This document shows, piece by piece, positions 17,228-26,537 of a stretch of 64,000 bases of DNA. The first letter of the stretch is position 1, and the number at the start of each line of letters is the position of its first letter. The translations under genes were made by a program, and so were the position numbers. The notes beneath the pieces are model-generated. The model did no database searches, was not told where the DNA came from, and was given only the letters and a program-made list of their open reading frames with translations. The stretch is from assembly GCA_965222505.1 (NCBI GenBank), contig OZ244956.1:3658001-3722000 (forward strand). The letters run 5' to 3'. This DNA comes from G965222505 sp965222505. GTDB taxonomy: Bacteria > Bacteroidota > Rhodothermia > Rhodothermales > DATKEJ01.

Positions 17228-19564
17228 CTACAAACGGAAATCGATGGTTTTCATCACCATGACCTTGACCGGGGTGTTGTCTATAAGGCCGGGTTGAAAC
17301 TTTAGGCCCTGAATCACACGAAGGGCTTCCTTATCGAGGGCATCCATAAGGGGTTTAACCACGATGGGATTTCGTACGTTACCATTCTCGTCCACCACGA
17401 ACCGCACCCGAACGGTACCCTGGATGCGTGCACGGCGGGCAATTGAGGGGTAACGTATTCGGTTTGCAATGGCGGCATCTCCTCCGGCGAGACGCGGCAT
17501 TTGATCGGGTTGGGTGTAAATCTCCGAAAGATCTAGTGATGGGGTTTCCGGTTGTGTTTGAGGCTGAGGGGCTGGTGTTTCGGTTTGCGGGGTGGTCTGG
17601 GTTTCACCTGAGGAGGCTGCAGATGCCGGTGGCGTATCCAATGGTTCAGGCGTTGTTGTCTCTGGTTCCGTAACGGGTGGGTCCGGGCTCGTAGCTTCCG
17701 GCTCAAGAGGAGGTGCAGCTTCCTCGGCTGTTGGAGCAGGGGCAAGGTCTGTTTGCTCATCCTCTTGTGTTGGAACCGCTTGTTCGGGTACCGACTGGAG
17801 ATCGACATTTGAGGGGTTATCTTCAGGCGTGGAGGCCGCAGGTGATTCCGTTTCCTGGACAGGGGGCACAGCCGTTTCGGTTAAAGGTTGTGCTTCAGGC
17901 TGCACTTCAGGCTGTACTTCCTCTATGTCTGGAGCGGTGGCTTGTGGCAGCACCGCAGCCGCAGGCGGATTATCGGTATTGGTAGTCGTTTGGGGTTGTG
18001 TGCGTATATCTGCTTGGGCAGGCGCGGCAGGGGAAGCTGGCGTGGTGTCCGAAAAAAGACGCCCGAGGAAAAATCCGAGTGCCGTTAACACCAAGGCCAG
18101 CAGTGGCAAGAGGAGCCACAGGGCAGGCCGTCGGTTGCGCTTGGGCTCAGGAGGGGGAGTTGCCGGAGGTCGCATTGTCGGAGTTACCTGGCGTTGGGAT
18201 GATGGTGTAACCACCAGAACGGCATCGACATCGGGTTTGACTGAGGATTCAGTGGCAACCGCTATGGGTTGGGGTATGGGCGCTGATGCTTCCTGTTTGC
18301 GGTGTTGTTCCTGTTCATTGAAGGCCGCTTGTTTTTCGGTGCTAACCTCGGTCCAGATGGAACCATCGCCTTCGGGTGCAGCCCTCTGCGCCCGGACGTG
18401 CTCAGGTGCTATGATGTCTATGACGGGAGGTTCGGAAGTGAGGGAATCCGGTTTATCTGTAACCACTTCCACGGGGGTCTCTTCCACAGGGGCCTCTTCC
18501 AATAGATCAAGGCCCTCCAGGGCATGGCGCATTTCATCGGCATCCTGGTAGCGCTGGTCCGGATTCCGGGAAATGGCTTTCATGATGATGTGCTTGAGCG
18601 CTCCCGGTAGCTCAATATCGCGTTGGCTAATGGAGACGGCAGACCCTGAGCGGATCGCCTTGCGCAAGGCATCGGGTCGGTTTTGAGAAGTAAAAGGGAG
18701 ATGGCCGGTGAGCATTTCGTAACACACAATACCGACCGTATAGATATCGGTTCGGGCATCCACTTGCGGGGTATCTTTGAGGTACTCCGGTGCCATGTAG
18801 CATAGGGGGGAATGCTCAACGTCTTGGTAGATCATCAAGTCGGCAGAAGGGCGTTTTACCAGGCCATAGTCCTGGATCAGCAAGATGGGGTGGCCCTCTT
18901 CGTCTTCCTCCAGGATCAGGTCTGCCGTCATGAGTTCAGGATGGTGCACACCCTGTTCTTGGGCATACGCTGTGGCTTCCAGCAGTTGGGTCATGAGTGG
19001 AACGGCTTCCCGCCAGGGAAGAGGCCCCTGCGCTTCCAGGTAGGTTTGCATCCCAATGCCTTCAACGGAGGCTGCAATAAGCGACGGGATGGAGAAGTCG
19101 TCTCGAAACGTGTAGAAGGGAAGAATGTGGGGGTGTTGCAGGTCACGGAGGACGGCTGCTTTTTGTTTGAGTGTTGCTAGGAAATCGGAATCTGTATACC
19201 GGACTTCGCGCAGGGCCTTGAGGCAGACCTGGATGCCGAGGTTCGTGTCTTTGGCGCGGTACAGGGTACCCAGGTCGTCCATTTGAACAAATTCCCGGAT
19301 CCGGTAGCGCTTAAACTTTTTGCCGACGTAGCGATGTGGTAGCTGTTCCGGCGTCAGGGTCCCAAAGCTTGGGGTGGCTGATTGTTGTTCCAGGTGTTTG
19401 GGTGCTTGATACCGGTCCAAGGCCTTGGTTACCTGTTTGCGAAGTTGTTCATCATCTGGGCAGGCATCCAGGAGAAAATCAGCACGATTGGCTTGATCTG
19501 TGTGCCGCGCCTCATCGAAAAGCCGATGCAACTGGCGCAAACGTTCATGCTGCGTATAATTCAT
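17228..19564 (-). CDS. Degenerate Ser/Thr kinase domain fused to a membrane helix and TonB C-terminal domain
   Basis: The 778-residue protein has four parts. Residues 1-55 resemble the N-terminal helical domain of the kinases at 47863 and 50097. Residues 85-350 form a protein-kinase fold: Lys116 (QVCLKAL) and D232-Y-G are kept, and the APE motif is present (258-260). The glycine loop is degenerate and the catalytic HRDLKPxN is replaced by H208-P-E-L-M-T-A-D. One membrane helix spans about 478-505. A Pro/Glu/Thr-rich periplasmic linker leads to a TonB domain (about 690-778) with ARIQGTVRVRFVVDENGNV and LKFQPG. It lies 73 bp downstream of a TonB-dependent receptor gene, which suggests it energises that receptor and senses a cytoplasmic ligand. 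It is probably a pseudokinase; weak activity cannot be excluded. Confidence 0.88.
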   Translation of the reverse strand: MNYTQHERLRQLHRLFDEARHTDQANRADFLLDACPDDEQLRKQVTKALDRYQAPKHLEQQSATPSFGTLTPEQLPHRYVGKKFKRYRIREFVQMDDLGTLYRAKDTNLGIQVCLKALREVRYTDSDFLATLKQKAAVLRDLQHPHILPFYTFRDDFSIPSLIAASVEGIGMQTYLEAQGPLPWREAVPLMTQLLEATAYAQEQGVHHPELMTADLILEEDEEGHPILLIQDYGLVKRPSADLMIYQDVEHSPLCYMAPEYLKDTPQVDARTDIYTVGIVCYEMLTGHLPFTSQNRPDALRKAIRSGSAVSISQRDIELPGALKHIIMKAISRNPDQRYQDADEMRHALEGLDLLEEAPVEETPVEVVTDKPDSLTSEPPVIDIIAPEHVRAQRAAPEGDGSIWTEVSTEKQAAFNEQEQHRKQEASAPIPQPIAVATESSVKPDVDAVLVVTPSSQRQVTPTMRPPATPPPEPKRNRRPALWLLLPLLALVLTALGFFLGRLFSDTTPASPAAPAQADIRTQPQTTTNTDNPPAAAVLPQATAPDIEEVQPEVQPEAQPLTETAVPPVQETESPAASTPEDNPSNVDLQSVPEQAVPTQEDEQTDLAPAPTAEEAAPPLEPEATSPDPPVTEPETTTPEPLDTPPASAASSGETQTTPQTETPAPQPQTQPETPSLDLSEIYTQPDQMPRLAGGDAAIANRIRYPSIARRARIQGTVRVRFVVDENGNVRNPIVVKPLMDALDKEALRVIQGLKFQPGLIDNTPVKVMVMKTIDFRL

Positions 19565-19637
19565 AATCTACCTCATACGTTAGCGGAGCAGTCTCAGAAC
19601 ATCAAGCGTGTTACAGCTTTGCCCGGAGATGCATGGC

Positions 19638-22394
19638 CTAAAGTTTCATCACGATGCGCCCATAGTAAAAACCGCCGTTCATGCCATACTGCGTTACGCG
19701 GCGGCTATAGGGGAAACGGCCATTGCTCAGGTTGACTGCTTTTTGGTGCTGGTCCGGGAAGGTGTTGAACAGATTATCGGCGCCGACGACGAGGTCAATG
19801 CCATCGGCAATCTCGTACCCGATGTTTAAATCAAGCAGGATTTTTGTGCCGAAGGTCTCATCGTTGTCCGGATTGGTTGGTTTATAGGAAATGGACCCAT
19901 AGTAATTGGTCCGGACGGCCACATTGAACGGGCCGCGAAGGATGCGTAGGGCAAGGTAGCCCTTTTGACGAGGCAGGGCGTCTTCCAATCGGTTACGTTC
20001 TTCCCGGTTGAAGAGGGTCGTCCGGACGGCTTCGAGGTCGCCACCCGCGAATCGGTCAGCCACCGATTGGGGGATGTTGATGTTTTTGACTTCCGTTTTG
20101 GTAAAGTTGACGGCACCGGTGAGGCTAAGCCGCGCATCGCCAAAGCGGCGTTCATAGGCCGTCACAATGTCAAGACCCTGCGTTTGGGTATCGACGGCAT
20201 TGGCAAAAAACTGTGCCGCACTGGCGCCGGTGCGCTGAAACGGAGCAAGGATTTGTGCAACCTGGGCACCAATGCGGGCATCGCTGGTGGTAAAGCGGCT
20301 GGTCAACACAATCCGGTCATCGATCTCAATGCGGTAAACGTCGGCAGTGACAGACAGGTTGGGGCGTAGCCGTGCCGTCACGCCTCCACTCAGGTTGAGA
20401 GAGGTTTCTTCGGACAATCTGGGGATGCCAAAAGCACGGGTAATCGGGTCACTGTTGCGGGCTGTCAGGACCTGGCTCGGAATCAGTTCGCCGGAATCAG
20501 GGTCAATCAGGAACTGGGTGCTGACGTTGTTAAACCAGAGCTGATGCAGGGAGGGGGCCCGGAAACCGGTATTGATGGCCCCACGCAGGGCATAACCGGG
20601 GGTGAATTCATACCGGCCGGAGAGTTTGCCATTCAAGGTTTGGCCGAAATCGCTATAGCTTTCAAACCGTCCGGCAGCAGTCAGGAACAGGCGCGGATTG
20701 GCTTCGAGTTCCATTTCCGCATATGTACTGATGCTGTAGCGGTGGCGGCCCACTTCATTCAGTGGCTGAAAGCCCGGAAACACCTGGGCACCTGCCGCTT
20801 TGGGGCCACCCGCGGCGGTGGTGTCGAAACTCACGCCGGGGATGGTGCCGCCATCGCCAAGAGAATACGATTCAAACTGACCTGCCTCGATCTGGTAGTC
20901 TTCCAGGCGAAATTCGCTGCCGAGTGCCAGTGTGAGGGCATCAAAGCGCCCGCCCGTGTCGAGGTCTCGCAGGATGTCCAGGTTGCCTGTGGTTTGATTG
21001 AAACCGAGTGAACCCGCATCAAACGACGTCGGGCTGGATACCCCAAGTGAGGCGTTGATGGTGTTTTCGATGTTGTACAGGAATCCATTGCCCCCATGGG
21101 TGGCGCTTAGGTCCACAATCCACCCGTTCCGAATGCCTTTAAGACCTGCCGTGATGGCTTGATCCTGGACGCGGGTGTGGATTTCAGGCAGAAAGCCGTT
21201 GGGGTAGACCTCCAGGTTGACGCGGGCTTCGCTGTTGGGCAGCCGGAAAAAGCCGGTCGCTTCGCCGGTCCGGTGGGTGAGGCCGCCGAAGGCATAAAAT
21301 TCAGCCGTTTCATTCAGCGGGACGGCACTGTTGAAGAACACAGACCCAAGGGTGGCCTCCCCCTGTCCGGTTTTCATAGTGAAGTCTTCTCGGGTCAGCT
21401 GTCGGCGGCCCAGTTCGGCATCTGTGGCGGATGTGCCGGTAATGCCGGGGAAAATGTCTCCCGTCCAGGGCTCTGAACGATCCGTACGCTTGCGGTCGAC
21501 CAACGTACCCGTCACGTTAAAGAAACCATATTCGCCGATTCGAAAGCCATAGTTGGTCGAAGCCTGAATCATTTCGCCATCTCCCGCGCCTGTCACACCC
21601 GTGCCCACGTTGATTTCCAGGTCACTGATTTGCCGCTTCAACACCACATTGACTACCCCGGCTATCGCGTCGGAACCATATTGGGCAGAGGCCCCATCGC
21701 GAAGGACTTCCACGTTTTCAACGGCTGAGGTGGGCAAGGCATTTAGATCCACGCCCACGGTGCCGCGCCCGAAGGTCCCGTTGACATGGACGAGTGCACT
21801 TGAATGCCGCCGTTTGCCGTTGATGAGCACCAGCACCTGGTCCGGCCCGAGACCACGCAAACTGATCGGGTTTACATGGTCGCTGCCGTCGGCTATGGTT
21901 TGATGGGATGCGTTAAATGAGGGGGCCAGTTCGCGCAAGGCCTGGTTGAGTTCGGCAACCCCGTGTTCCTCCAGGCTCTCCGATGGAATTACGTCGATGG
22001 GGACCGGTGTCTCGATGGCCGTACGGGTAGCCCGAGAGCCTACCACCACCACCACATTGCCAAATTCGGCAATGCGTTCGAGCAGCACAAAATCTACCCG
22101 TACCGTCTGACCAGAGAGTACGGTTATAGACTCTTCAGCAACTTCATAGCCGGTAAACGTAGCCCGGATTTGATACGATCCGGGCGGTGCGCTAAAGGTA
22201 TAGCTCCCGTCAAGGTCTGCCGTTGAACCCAAAACAGCGTCAACAAGCGCCACGTTGGCTCCGGGTAGAGGCAAACCATTTTCTGCTCGAACCATGCCCG
22301 TAATGGTCCCGGGCGTTTGAGCCTGAAGCAGACTGACTGAACCGACTTGAAAAAAAGCAAATAAAAGGTATAGGCGTTTACAGATTACTCCCAT
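19638..22394 (-). CDS. TonB-dependent outer-membrane receptor with carboxypeptidase-regulatory N-domain
   Basis: The 918-residue protein has a signal peptide (residues 1-26). A CarboxypepD_reg-like beta-sandwich follows (about 28-105: GTITGMVRAENGLPLPGANV, DGSYTFSAPPGSYQIRATF). The plug domain spans about 118-235 (PVPIDVIPSESLEEHG, ISLRGLGPDQVLVLINGKRR, VEVLRDGASAQYGSDAIAGV). The rest is a 22-strand barrel ending in an aromatic/hydrophobic strand, Y-Y-G-R-I-V-M-K-L. It imports a ligand too large for porins, driven by TonB. The ligand is not readable. The next gene on the strand encodes the kinase-like TonB protein, its likely partner. The 281-bp upstream region is AT-rich and probably holds the promoter. 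Confidence 0.95.
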   Translation of the reverse strand: MGVICKRLYLLFAFFQVGSVSLLQAQTPGTITGMVRAENGLPLPGANVALVDAVLGSTADLDGSYTFSAPPGSYQIRATFTGYEVAEESITVLSGQTVRVDFVLLERIAEFGNVVVVVGSRATRTAIETPVPIDVIPSESLEEHGVAELNQALRELAPSFNASHQTIADGSDHVNPISLRGLGPDQVLVLINGKRRHSSALVHVNGTFGRGTVGVDLNALPTSAVENVEVLRDGASAQYGSDAIAGVVNVVLKRQISDLEINVGTGVTGAGDGEMIQASTNYGFRIGEYGFFNVTGTLVDRKRTDRSEPWTGDIFPGITGTSATDAELGRRQLTREDFTMKTGQGEATLGSVFFNSAVPLNETAEFYAFGGLTHRTGEATGFFRLPNSEARVNLEVYPNGFLPEIHTRVQDQAITAGLKGIRNGWIVDLSATHGGNGFLYNIENTINASLGVSSPTSFDAGSLGFNQTTGNLDILRDLDTGGRFDALTLALGSEFRLEDYQIEAGQFESYSLGDGGTIPGVSFDTTAAGGPKAAGAQVFPGFQPLNEVGRHRYSISTYAEMELEANPRLFLTAAGRFESYSDFGQTLNGKLSGRYEFTPGYALRGAINTGFRAPSLHQLWFNNVSTQFLIDPDSGELIPSQVLTARNSDPITRAFGIPRLSEETSLNLSGGVTARLRPNLSVTADVYRIEIDDRIVLTSRFTTSDARIGAQVAQILAPFQRTGASAAQFFANAVDTQTQGLDIVTAYERRFGDARLSLTGAVNFTKTEVKNINIPQSVADRFAGGDLEAVRTTLFNREERNRLEDALPRQKGYLALRILRGPFNVAVRTNYYGSISYKPTNPDNDETFGTKILLDLNIGYEIADGIDLVVGADNLFNTFPDQHQKAVNLSNGRFPYSRRVTQYGMNGGFYYGRIVMKL

Positions 22395-22675
22395 TCGTGA
22401 TGTAGTGGATGATCTCCCTCACGTTGTCAATCAGATATGCCTACTACAGTGCGCCAGCGAGAACATAGGCATCGCATTCTGTCTCCGCCAAATGAAGTAA
22501 TCCACAAGTTATCCACATTCGTAGGATTCTTTCAACACTGGATGCGCTAAAAAGCTTCGGATAAAGAACTTGATTGATATTAATAATCGAGTGTATTTAA
22601 TGGTTAAAAATGAAGATGCGTCGTAAATTTCCAGATGTTGAGAGTATTGGGTCATCCGTTGTGAAAGCATGGGGT

Positions 22676-23323
22676 CTAAAAACCTTGCCTCTTGAGCCAT
22701 TCGGGGGTGAGCTTGCTTGCCGTTCCTGCATCCGACCCGGCCTGGGTGAGCCAACCCACCACATACTTGCCGATCAAGTCAAATTCCAGATTGACCTTCC
22801 GGCCAGTTTTCCAGGCGGGCACGATGGTCTTTTGAAAGGTGTGGGGGATGATGGAGACGGTCAGTTCATGTTCGTCCAGCCGGGCCACCGTCAGGCTGAT
22901 GCCGTCTACCGTGACTGAACCCACCGGAATAAGGTAGGGCCTGAATCGTTCGGGAAAACGAATGCGGTAGAGCCAACTGGTTTGCAGCACTTCAGCAGCT
23001 GTGATGAGGCCGACGTCGTCCACGTGTCCTTGTACCAGATGGCCGTCCAGCCGCCCATCTGTGCGCATGGCCCGCTCCAGGTTCACCGCCTCGCCGATGC
23101 TGAACGCGCCCATGGTGGTCTTTTTGAGGGTTTCCTCGACGGCTTCTACATCGAAGGTGTCGGCGGTTTTGGACACGACGGTCTGGCACGCGCCGTTGAC
23201 GGATACGCTCTGGTCGGATTCCAACGCAGGGGTCATCTTGGCCTGGATCGTGAACCGCTTGCCACCGCCCAGGTCACGGACCTGGACGATCCGCCCGACT
23301 TCTTCGATAATCCCGGTAAACAT
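22676..23323 (-). CDS. ribE: Riboflavin synthase
   Basis: The 215-residue protein has two lumazine-binding halves: MFTGIIEEVGRIVQV with SVNGACQTVV in the first half and LVQGHVDDVGLI with GSVTVDGISLTV in the second. It dismutates two 6,7-dimethyl-8-ribityllumazine molecules to riboflavin. The usual first-half G-V-C-L-T is G-A-C-Q-T here, a mild variation. No other rib gene is adjacent and no FMN riboswitch was recognised upstream. It is divergent from the GNAT gene at 23398. Confidence 0.95.
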   Translation of the reverse strand: MFTGIIEEVGRIVQVRDLGGGKRFTIQAKMTPALESDQSVSVNGACQTVVSKTADTFDVEAVEETLKKTTMGAFSIGEAVNLERAMRTDGRLDGHLVQGHVDDVGLITAAEVLQTSWLYRIRFPERFRPYLIPVGSVTVDGISLTVARLDEHELTVSIIPHTFQKTIVPAWKTGRKVNLEFDLIGKYVVGWLTQAGSDAGTASKLTPEWLKRQGF

Positions 23324-23397
23324 GGTGTTTGTAGGTGGTTGGTTGTAGGTTGTACATTGCCTTGCGATAAACCCGCTGCCTGTTTAAAAGTTTAACT

Positions 23398-24363
23398 GTG
23401 CCTACTGCCTTTATCCGGCCTTACCGTGCCTCAGACACATCCGCTGTCTTAGATCTGATCAATCGGGTCCAGCCGCATCTGCCCTGGACCCCGGCCTATT
23501 TCCGGTGGCAATATGAGGCCAACCCTGCCGGGGAAGCCCGTCGTTGGGTGGTCGAGGTCGATGGGGTGCCAGTGGCCCTGTATGCTGCAGTGCCGCACCG
23601 GTTTTACACCGGGCAAGGCAAAACCCTGGCATGGCGCGTGCAGGACATCATGACGGACCCGGCCCATCGCGGCCAGGGTTGGATGCACCGCCTCACGGCC
23701 CATGGCACAGCGGCCATTGCTGCCGCCGGACACATGAGTTATGCCTTCCCCCGGGAAGCGCGTGCTACGTTGAGGTGCTTTTTGAAACACAACTGGGTGC
23801 AAGCCTGCCGTATACCCTTCCGGCTGACGGTAGATCTGATCACACCGCTGGCGCCAGAACAGGACGTGCAATCCATATCCCGGTTCGGTCCTTCCGCCGA
23901 TGCCTTGTGGAAACGGTGCCGCCCGGCCCTGACGCATGCTTTCGTGCGCGATGCCGATTACCTGAACTGGCGGTTCCACGATCGGCCCGGTGCCGAATAC
24001 GCTGCCTTCGGGGTCCAGCACGCCGATACGCTGCGGGGATGGATCATGATGAAAGCGTACCAAGCTGAGGACGGCCGCCGGTCGGCACACTTTTGCGATA
24101 TGCTGGTTGAGCCCAATGCCTCGGATGTCATGCAAGCGTTACTCGCACAGGCCTTCCTGTATGCCCAGGCACAAGGGGCCTCGCTGCTATCCGGCTGGTA
24201 CCCTGTTTATCACCCCTATGCCCCGCATTTCGATGCCGCTGGCCTGATGCCGGATCTGGATTTTCCCCAATGGCTCGTTGCCCACGCCCCGGCCTTGCCT
24301 GTATCGTCTATCACCGATCCTCAAACTTGGTACCTGACGGTTTGTGATAACGATGTATATTGA
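23398..24363 (+). CDS. GNAT-family N-acetyltransferase, long form
   Basis: The 321-residue protein starts at GTG 23398. It has a GNAT core: ALYAAVPHRFY, MTDPAHRGQGWMHRLTAHG (acetyl-CoA loop), then a second half with YLNWRFHDRPGAEYAAFG and SGWYPVYHP. The N-terminal wording YFRWQYEANPAGEARRWV is that of GNAT proteins found in polysaccharide gene clusters beside deacetylases. A PIG-L deacetylase gene is the next gene downstream on the same strand, separated only by the heptamer array and IS insertion. A joint role in modifying an amino sugar is inferred. Confidence 0.75.
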   Translation: MPTAFIRPYRASDTSAVLDLINRVQPHLPWTPAYFRWQYEANPAGEARRWVVEVDGVPVALYAAVPHRFYTGQGKTLAWRVQDIMTDPAHRGQGWMHRLTAHGTAAIAAAGHMSYAFPREARATLRCFLKHNWVQACRIPFRLTVDLITPLAPEQDVQSISRFGPSADALWKRCRPALTHAFVRDADYLNWRFHDRPGAEYAAFGVQHADTLRGWIMMKAYQAEDGRRSAHFCDMLVEPNASDVMQALLAQAFLYAQAQGASLLSGWYPVYHPYAPHFDAAGLMPDLDFPQWLVAHAPALPVSSITDPQTWYLTVCDNDVY

Positions 24364-24394
24364 TGGGTGTATAATGGTCAATTGTCGATTGTCA

Positions 24395-25379
24395 ATGCGA
24401 ATCAAGAGTAGAAAGCGAGCATGAACATGGCCGCAGCGAGCCGACCATAGACATGAACCATCAAGCCTTTGGTCGAACGCACTTTTGAGGCTACTTCAAT
24501 GCCCGTTTTCTCATTGATCCAGTTGAATAAACTTTCTATCGGCTGTCGCACCCGACTCACTGCCGTTGATTCGAGTTTCTGATCAAAATGCAAACGTTTC
24601 TGCCCCTTCTTTCGCTTGACGGGGGTATATAGCGTAACATTCTGTTCTTTCTTAAGTTGCTCTTTGAGCTTGTCGTCACTGTAGATCTTGTCAGCGAAGA
24701 GTTCGCAGTCTTGCAAATACCCAAACAAGGGCCGAGCAAAACTCAAGTCATTCTCTGAAGCTGCTGAAATATGCAGCACCTCTGGTAAGGGAATCGACTT
24801 GTTTTTCCGAGTGGCCAAGGCATGCACTTTGACACCATGATAATAGGTCTTCTTCGAGCTACAATAGCCCTTGTTGGCCACTTCACGGGCCACACGGGCA
24901 CTACCGCTTCGACTGTTGTTTGCCAGCATCACCGGCATCGAATCCAAGATCTTGACCGATTCGACTAAGTGCTTACGCCCAGCTTGCCGGAGCATGGGTT
25001 CAATCAAGGCGTGAAAAACAGACCCGAGTGTGTTAACACGGTTTGCAAAAGCCTGATAACTCGGCAAGGCCGGAAACCAATCGAGTAGATGGTCCCGAGC
25101 GTAATCATGTATGGTTTTTATTTCTCTATGTTTACGCATAATGCCGAACAAGTAAAGCGTGATCGCTTCTTGGTCGCTGAACGCAGGCTTGTTGTTATTA
25201 CTGAATCTCTGGGCGTGCACCCAAAGGCCGTCTTCAAGTTGATCAGAGACGAACAAAAACAGGTCAATAAGCTTATATTGCCAATCCATAGAGCGTCGAT
25301 TTGGTGTTTTGAGTGAGGGTTTGAAGATTCACTCTTAACATCTCGGCGCTCTATCGGGTTCTCAACCCTTGATTCGCAT
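24395..25379 (-). mobile_element. IS982-family insertion sequence, copy 1
   Basis: The element is 985 bp, bounded by inverted ends ATGCGAATCAAG (24395-24406 and 25368-25379), matching for 12 bp and then diverging. The 5-bp direct repeat TGTCA flanks it (24390-24394 and 25380-25384). It carries one intact transposase gene. Copy 2, at 34876-35860, has the same length and opposite orientation. Each copy has its own target duplication, so each arrived by a separate insertion. Confidence 0.93.
24402..25289 (-). CDS. IS982-family transposase, copy 1
   Basis: The 295-residue transposase fits the IS982 layout: an N-terminal region with FSDQEAITLYLFGIMRKHRE and LLDWFPALPSYQAFANR, then the DDE catalytic core. 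The likely acidic residues are D116 (ILDSMP), D200 (LFADKIY) and E252 (RQPIESLFNWINE). The stop codon lies inside the inverted end. Residue 234 is His here and Tyr in copy 2, from a single base change at 24590. No frameshift is seen, so it may still be active. Confidence 0.93.
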   Translation of the reverse strand: MDWQYKLIDLFLFVSDQLEDGLWVHAQRFSNNNKPAFSDQEAITLYLFGIMRKHREIKTIHDYARDHLLDWFPALPSYQAFANRVNTLGSVFHALIEPMLRQAGRKHLVESVKILDSMPVMLANNSRSGSARVAREVANKGYCSSKKTYYHGVKVHALATRKNKSIPLPEVLHISAASENDLSFARPLFGYLQDCELFADKIYSDDKLKEQLKKEQNVTLYTPVKRKKGQKRLHFDQKLESTAVSRVRQPIESLFNWINEKTGIEVASKVRSTKGLMVHVYGRLAAAMFMLAFYS

Positions 25380-25473
25380 TGTCAATTGTCGATTGTCAAT
25401 GAGCGCCTTTTCATTGACCATTGACTATTAACCATTGACCATTGACAATTCTTTCACTCTTTCTGAGTGATTT

Positions 25474-26163
25474 ATGAACGTTTTAATCGTAGCGGCCCAC
25501 CCGGACGACGAGGTCCTTGGCTGCGGCGGGACCATCGCCCGGCTTTCGGAGGCCGGTCATGCCGTGTACATTGCCATCCTGGGCGAGGGGATTACCTCTC
25601 GGTATGCCGACCGGGCAGAAGCCCGGCAAGAAGAACTTTATGCGTTGCACACGAATTGCCGCCGCGCTGCCGAACTGCTGGGGGCCGCCGATCTGTTTAT
25701 ACATGATTTGCCCGATAACCGGTTTGATACGGTACCGCTGCTGGAGATCGTCAAGTGTATCGAAACCCTGGTCGACCGACTCCAGCCGGAGGTGGTTTAT
25801 ACCCAGCACGGGGGCGATCTCAACATTGATCATGCTGCTACCTTCCGTGCCACGCTCACGGCCACTCGGACGCTGGCCGGGTGCCCCGTTCAGCGGTTGT
25901 ATGCCTATGAGGTGCCGTCGTCTACGGAGGTGGCCTTCGCACAATTCGCACCGGCTTTTCAGCCAAACGTTTTTGTGGATATTGAGGCCACACTGGAACG
26001 CAAGATTCAGGCAATGGAGGTGTACGAGAGCGAACGCCGGGTCTATCCGCATCCCCGTTCCTCGGAAGCCTTGCGGGCCATCGCCCGAAAATGGGGAAGC
26101 ACCGCCGGATTTGCCGCTGCTGAGGCCTTCCAACTCATCCGGGAAATTCAACCGCACCCCTAA
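25474..26163 (+). CDS. PIG-L/LmbE-family deacetylase
   Basis: The 229-residue zinc-dependent N-acetylglucosaminyl-type deacetylase has the hallmark VAAHPDDEVLGCGGTIARL (zinc His, Asp, Asp) and the downstream zinc His in HGGDLNIDH. These enzymes remove acetyl groups from amino sugars in glycolipids, thiols or polysaccharides. The upstream GNAT on the same strand suggests a paired sugar N-modification step. The IS copy 1 now lies between the two and may have separated their transcription. Confidence 0.9.
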   Translation: MNVLIVAAHPDDEVLGCGGTIARLSEAGHAVYIAILGEGITSRYADRAEARQEELYALHTNCRRAAELLGAADLFIHDLPDNRFDTVPLLEIVKCIETLVDRLQPEVVYTQHGGDLNIDHAATFRATLTATRTLAGCPVQRLYAYEVPSSTEVAFAQFAPAFQPNVFVDIEATLERKIQAMEVYESERRVYPHPRSSEALRAIARKWGSTAGFAAAEAFQLIREIQPHP

Positions 26164-26207
26164 ATAATGGCGCGGCGTCATTCGAATGGCGCGGCACCCA
26201 TCCGGCC

Positions 26208-26537
26208 TCAACGATGTCGGTACGCATAAACCCCCATCCCGACGAGGGTGCCCAAAATGTCGGCGAGGGCATCGTATACGTCCGGGGTGCGTTCCCACGG
26301 CAATAGGCCCTGGTATAATTCCGTGCCGATGGCATACGCGATGCCGCCCAACAGCACCCACAGGTACTTGTGCGGGTGGGACGTTGCCCGAAGCCACAGG
26401 TAGCCAAACCCGGCAAAAATGAGTACATGCCCGACCTTGTCAAACGACGGTCCCTCGAACGGGATGTCTACACCCGGTACGGTACACAGCGCAAGGATCA
26501 GCAGGGTCCAGCCGATGGCCTGTACTTTAGGGCTCAT
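26208..26537 (-). CDS. VanZ-like small membrane protein
   Basis: The 109-residue protein starts at ATG 26537, which overlaps the stop of nnr by ATGA. Four hydrophobic helices are visible: AIGWTLLILALCTVPG, then a loop with FDKVGHVLIFAGFGYLWL, YLWVLLGGIAYAIGTELYQ, and ALADILGTLVGMGVYAY. F-D-K-x-x-H...E-x-x-Q...D...D-x-x-x-N/T-x-x-G is the VanZ-like pattern. The biochemical role of this family outside teicoplanin resistance is unknown. Translational coupling to nnr is clear. Confidence 0.8.
   Translation of the reverse strand: MSPKVQAIGWTLLILALCTVPGVDIPFEGPSFDKVGHVLIFAGFGYLWLRATSHPHKYLWVLLGGIAYAIGTELYQGLLPWERTPDVYDALADILGTLVGMGVYAYRHR

Larger units (their letters stand above)
24373..25447. repeat. 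Heptamer hairpin locus, AATGGTC class, interrupted by the IS
   Basis: Left arm units are AATGGTC (24373), AATTGTC and GATTGTC; the IS follows at 24395. Right of the IS come ATTGTC, GATTGTC (25391), AATGAGC, a 7-bp spacer GCCTTTT, and then inverted units CATTGAC (twice), TATTAAC and CATTGAC (twice). Removing the IS and one 5-bp duplication rebuilds an unbroken 7-bp phase through all units. The locus lies between the GNAT and PIG-L genes. Confidence 0.85.

Noticed and set aside
22395..22675. Riboswitch upstream of the TonB-dependent receptor (cobalamin-like)
   Set aside because: The region is AT-rich and lacks a recognisable B12-box or multi-stem layout.
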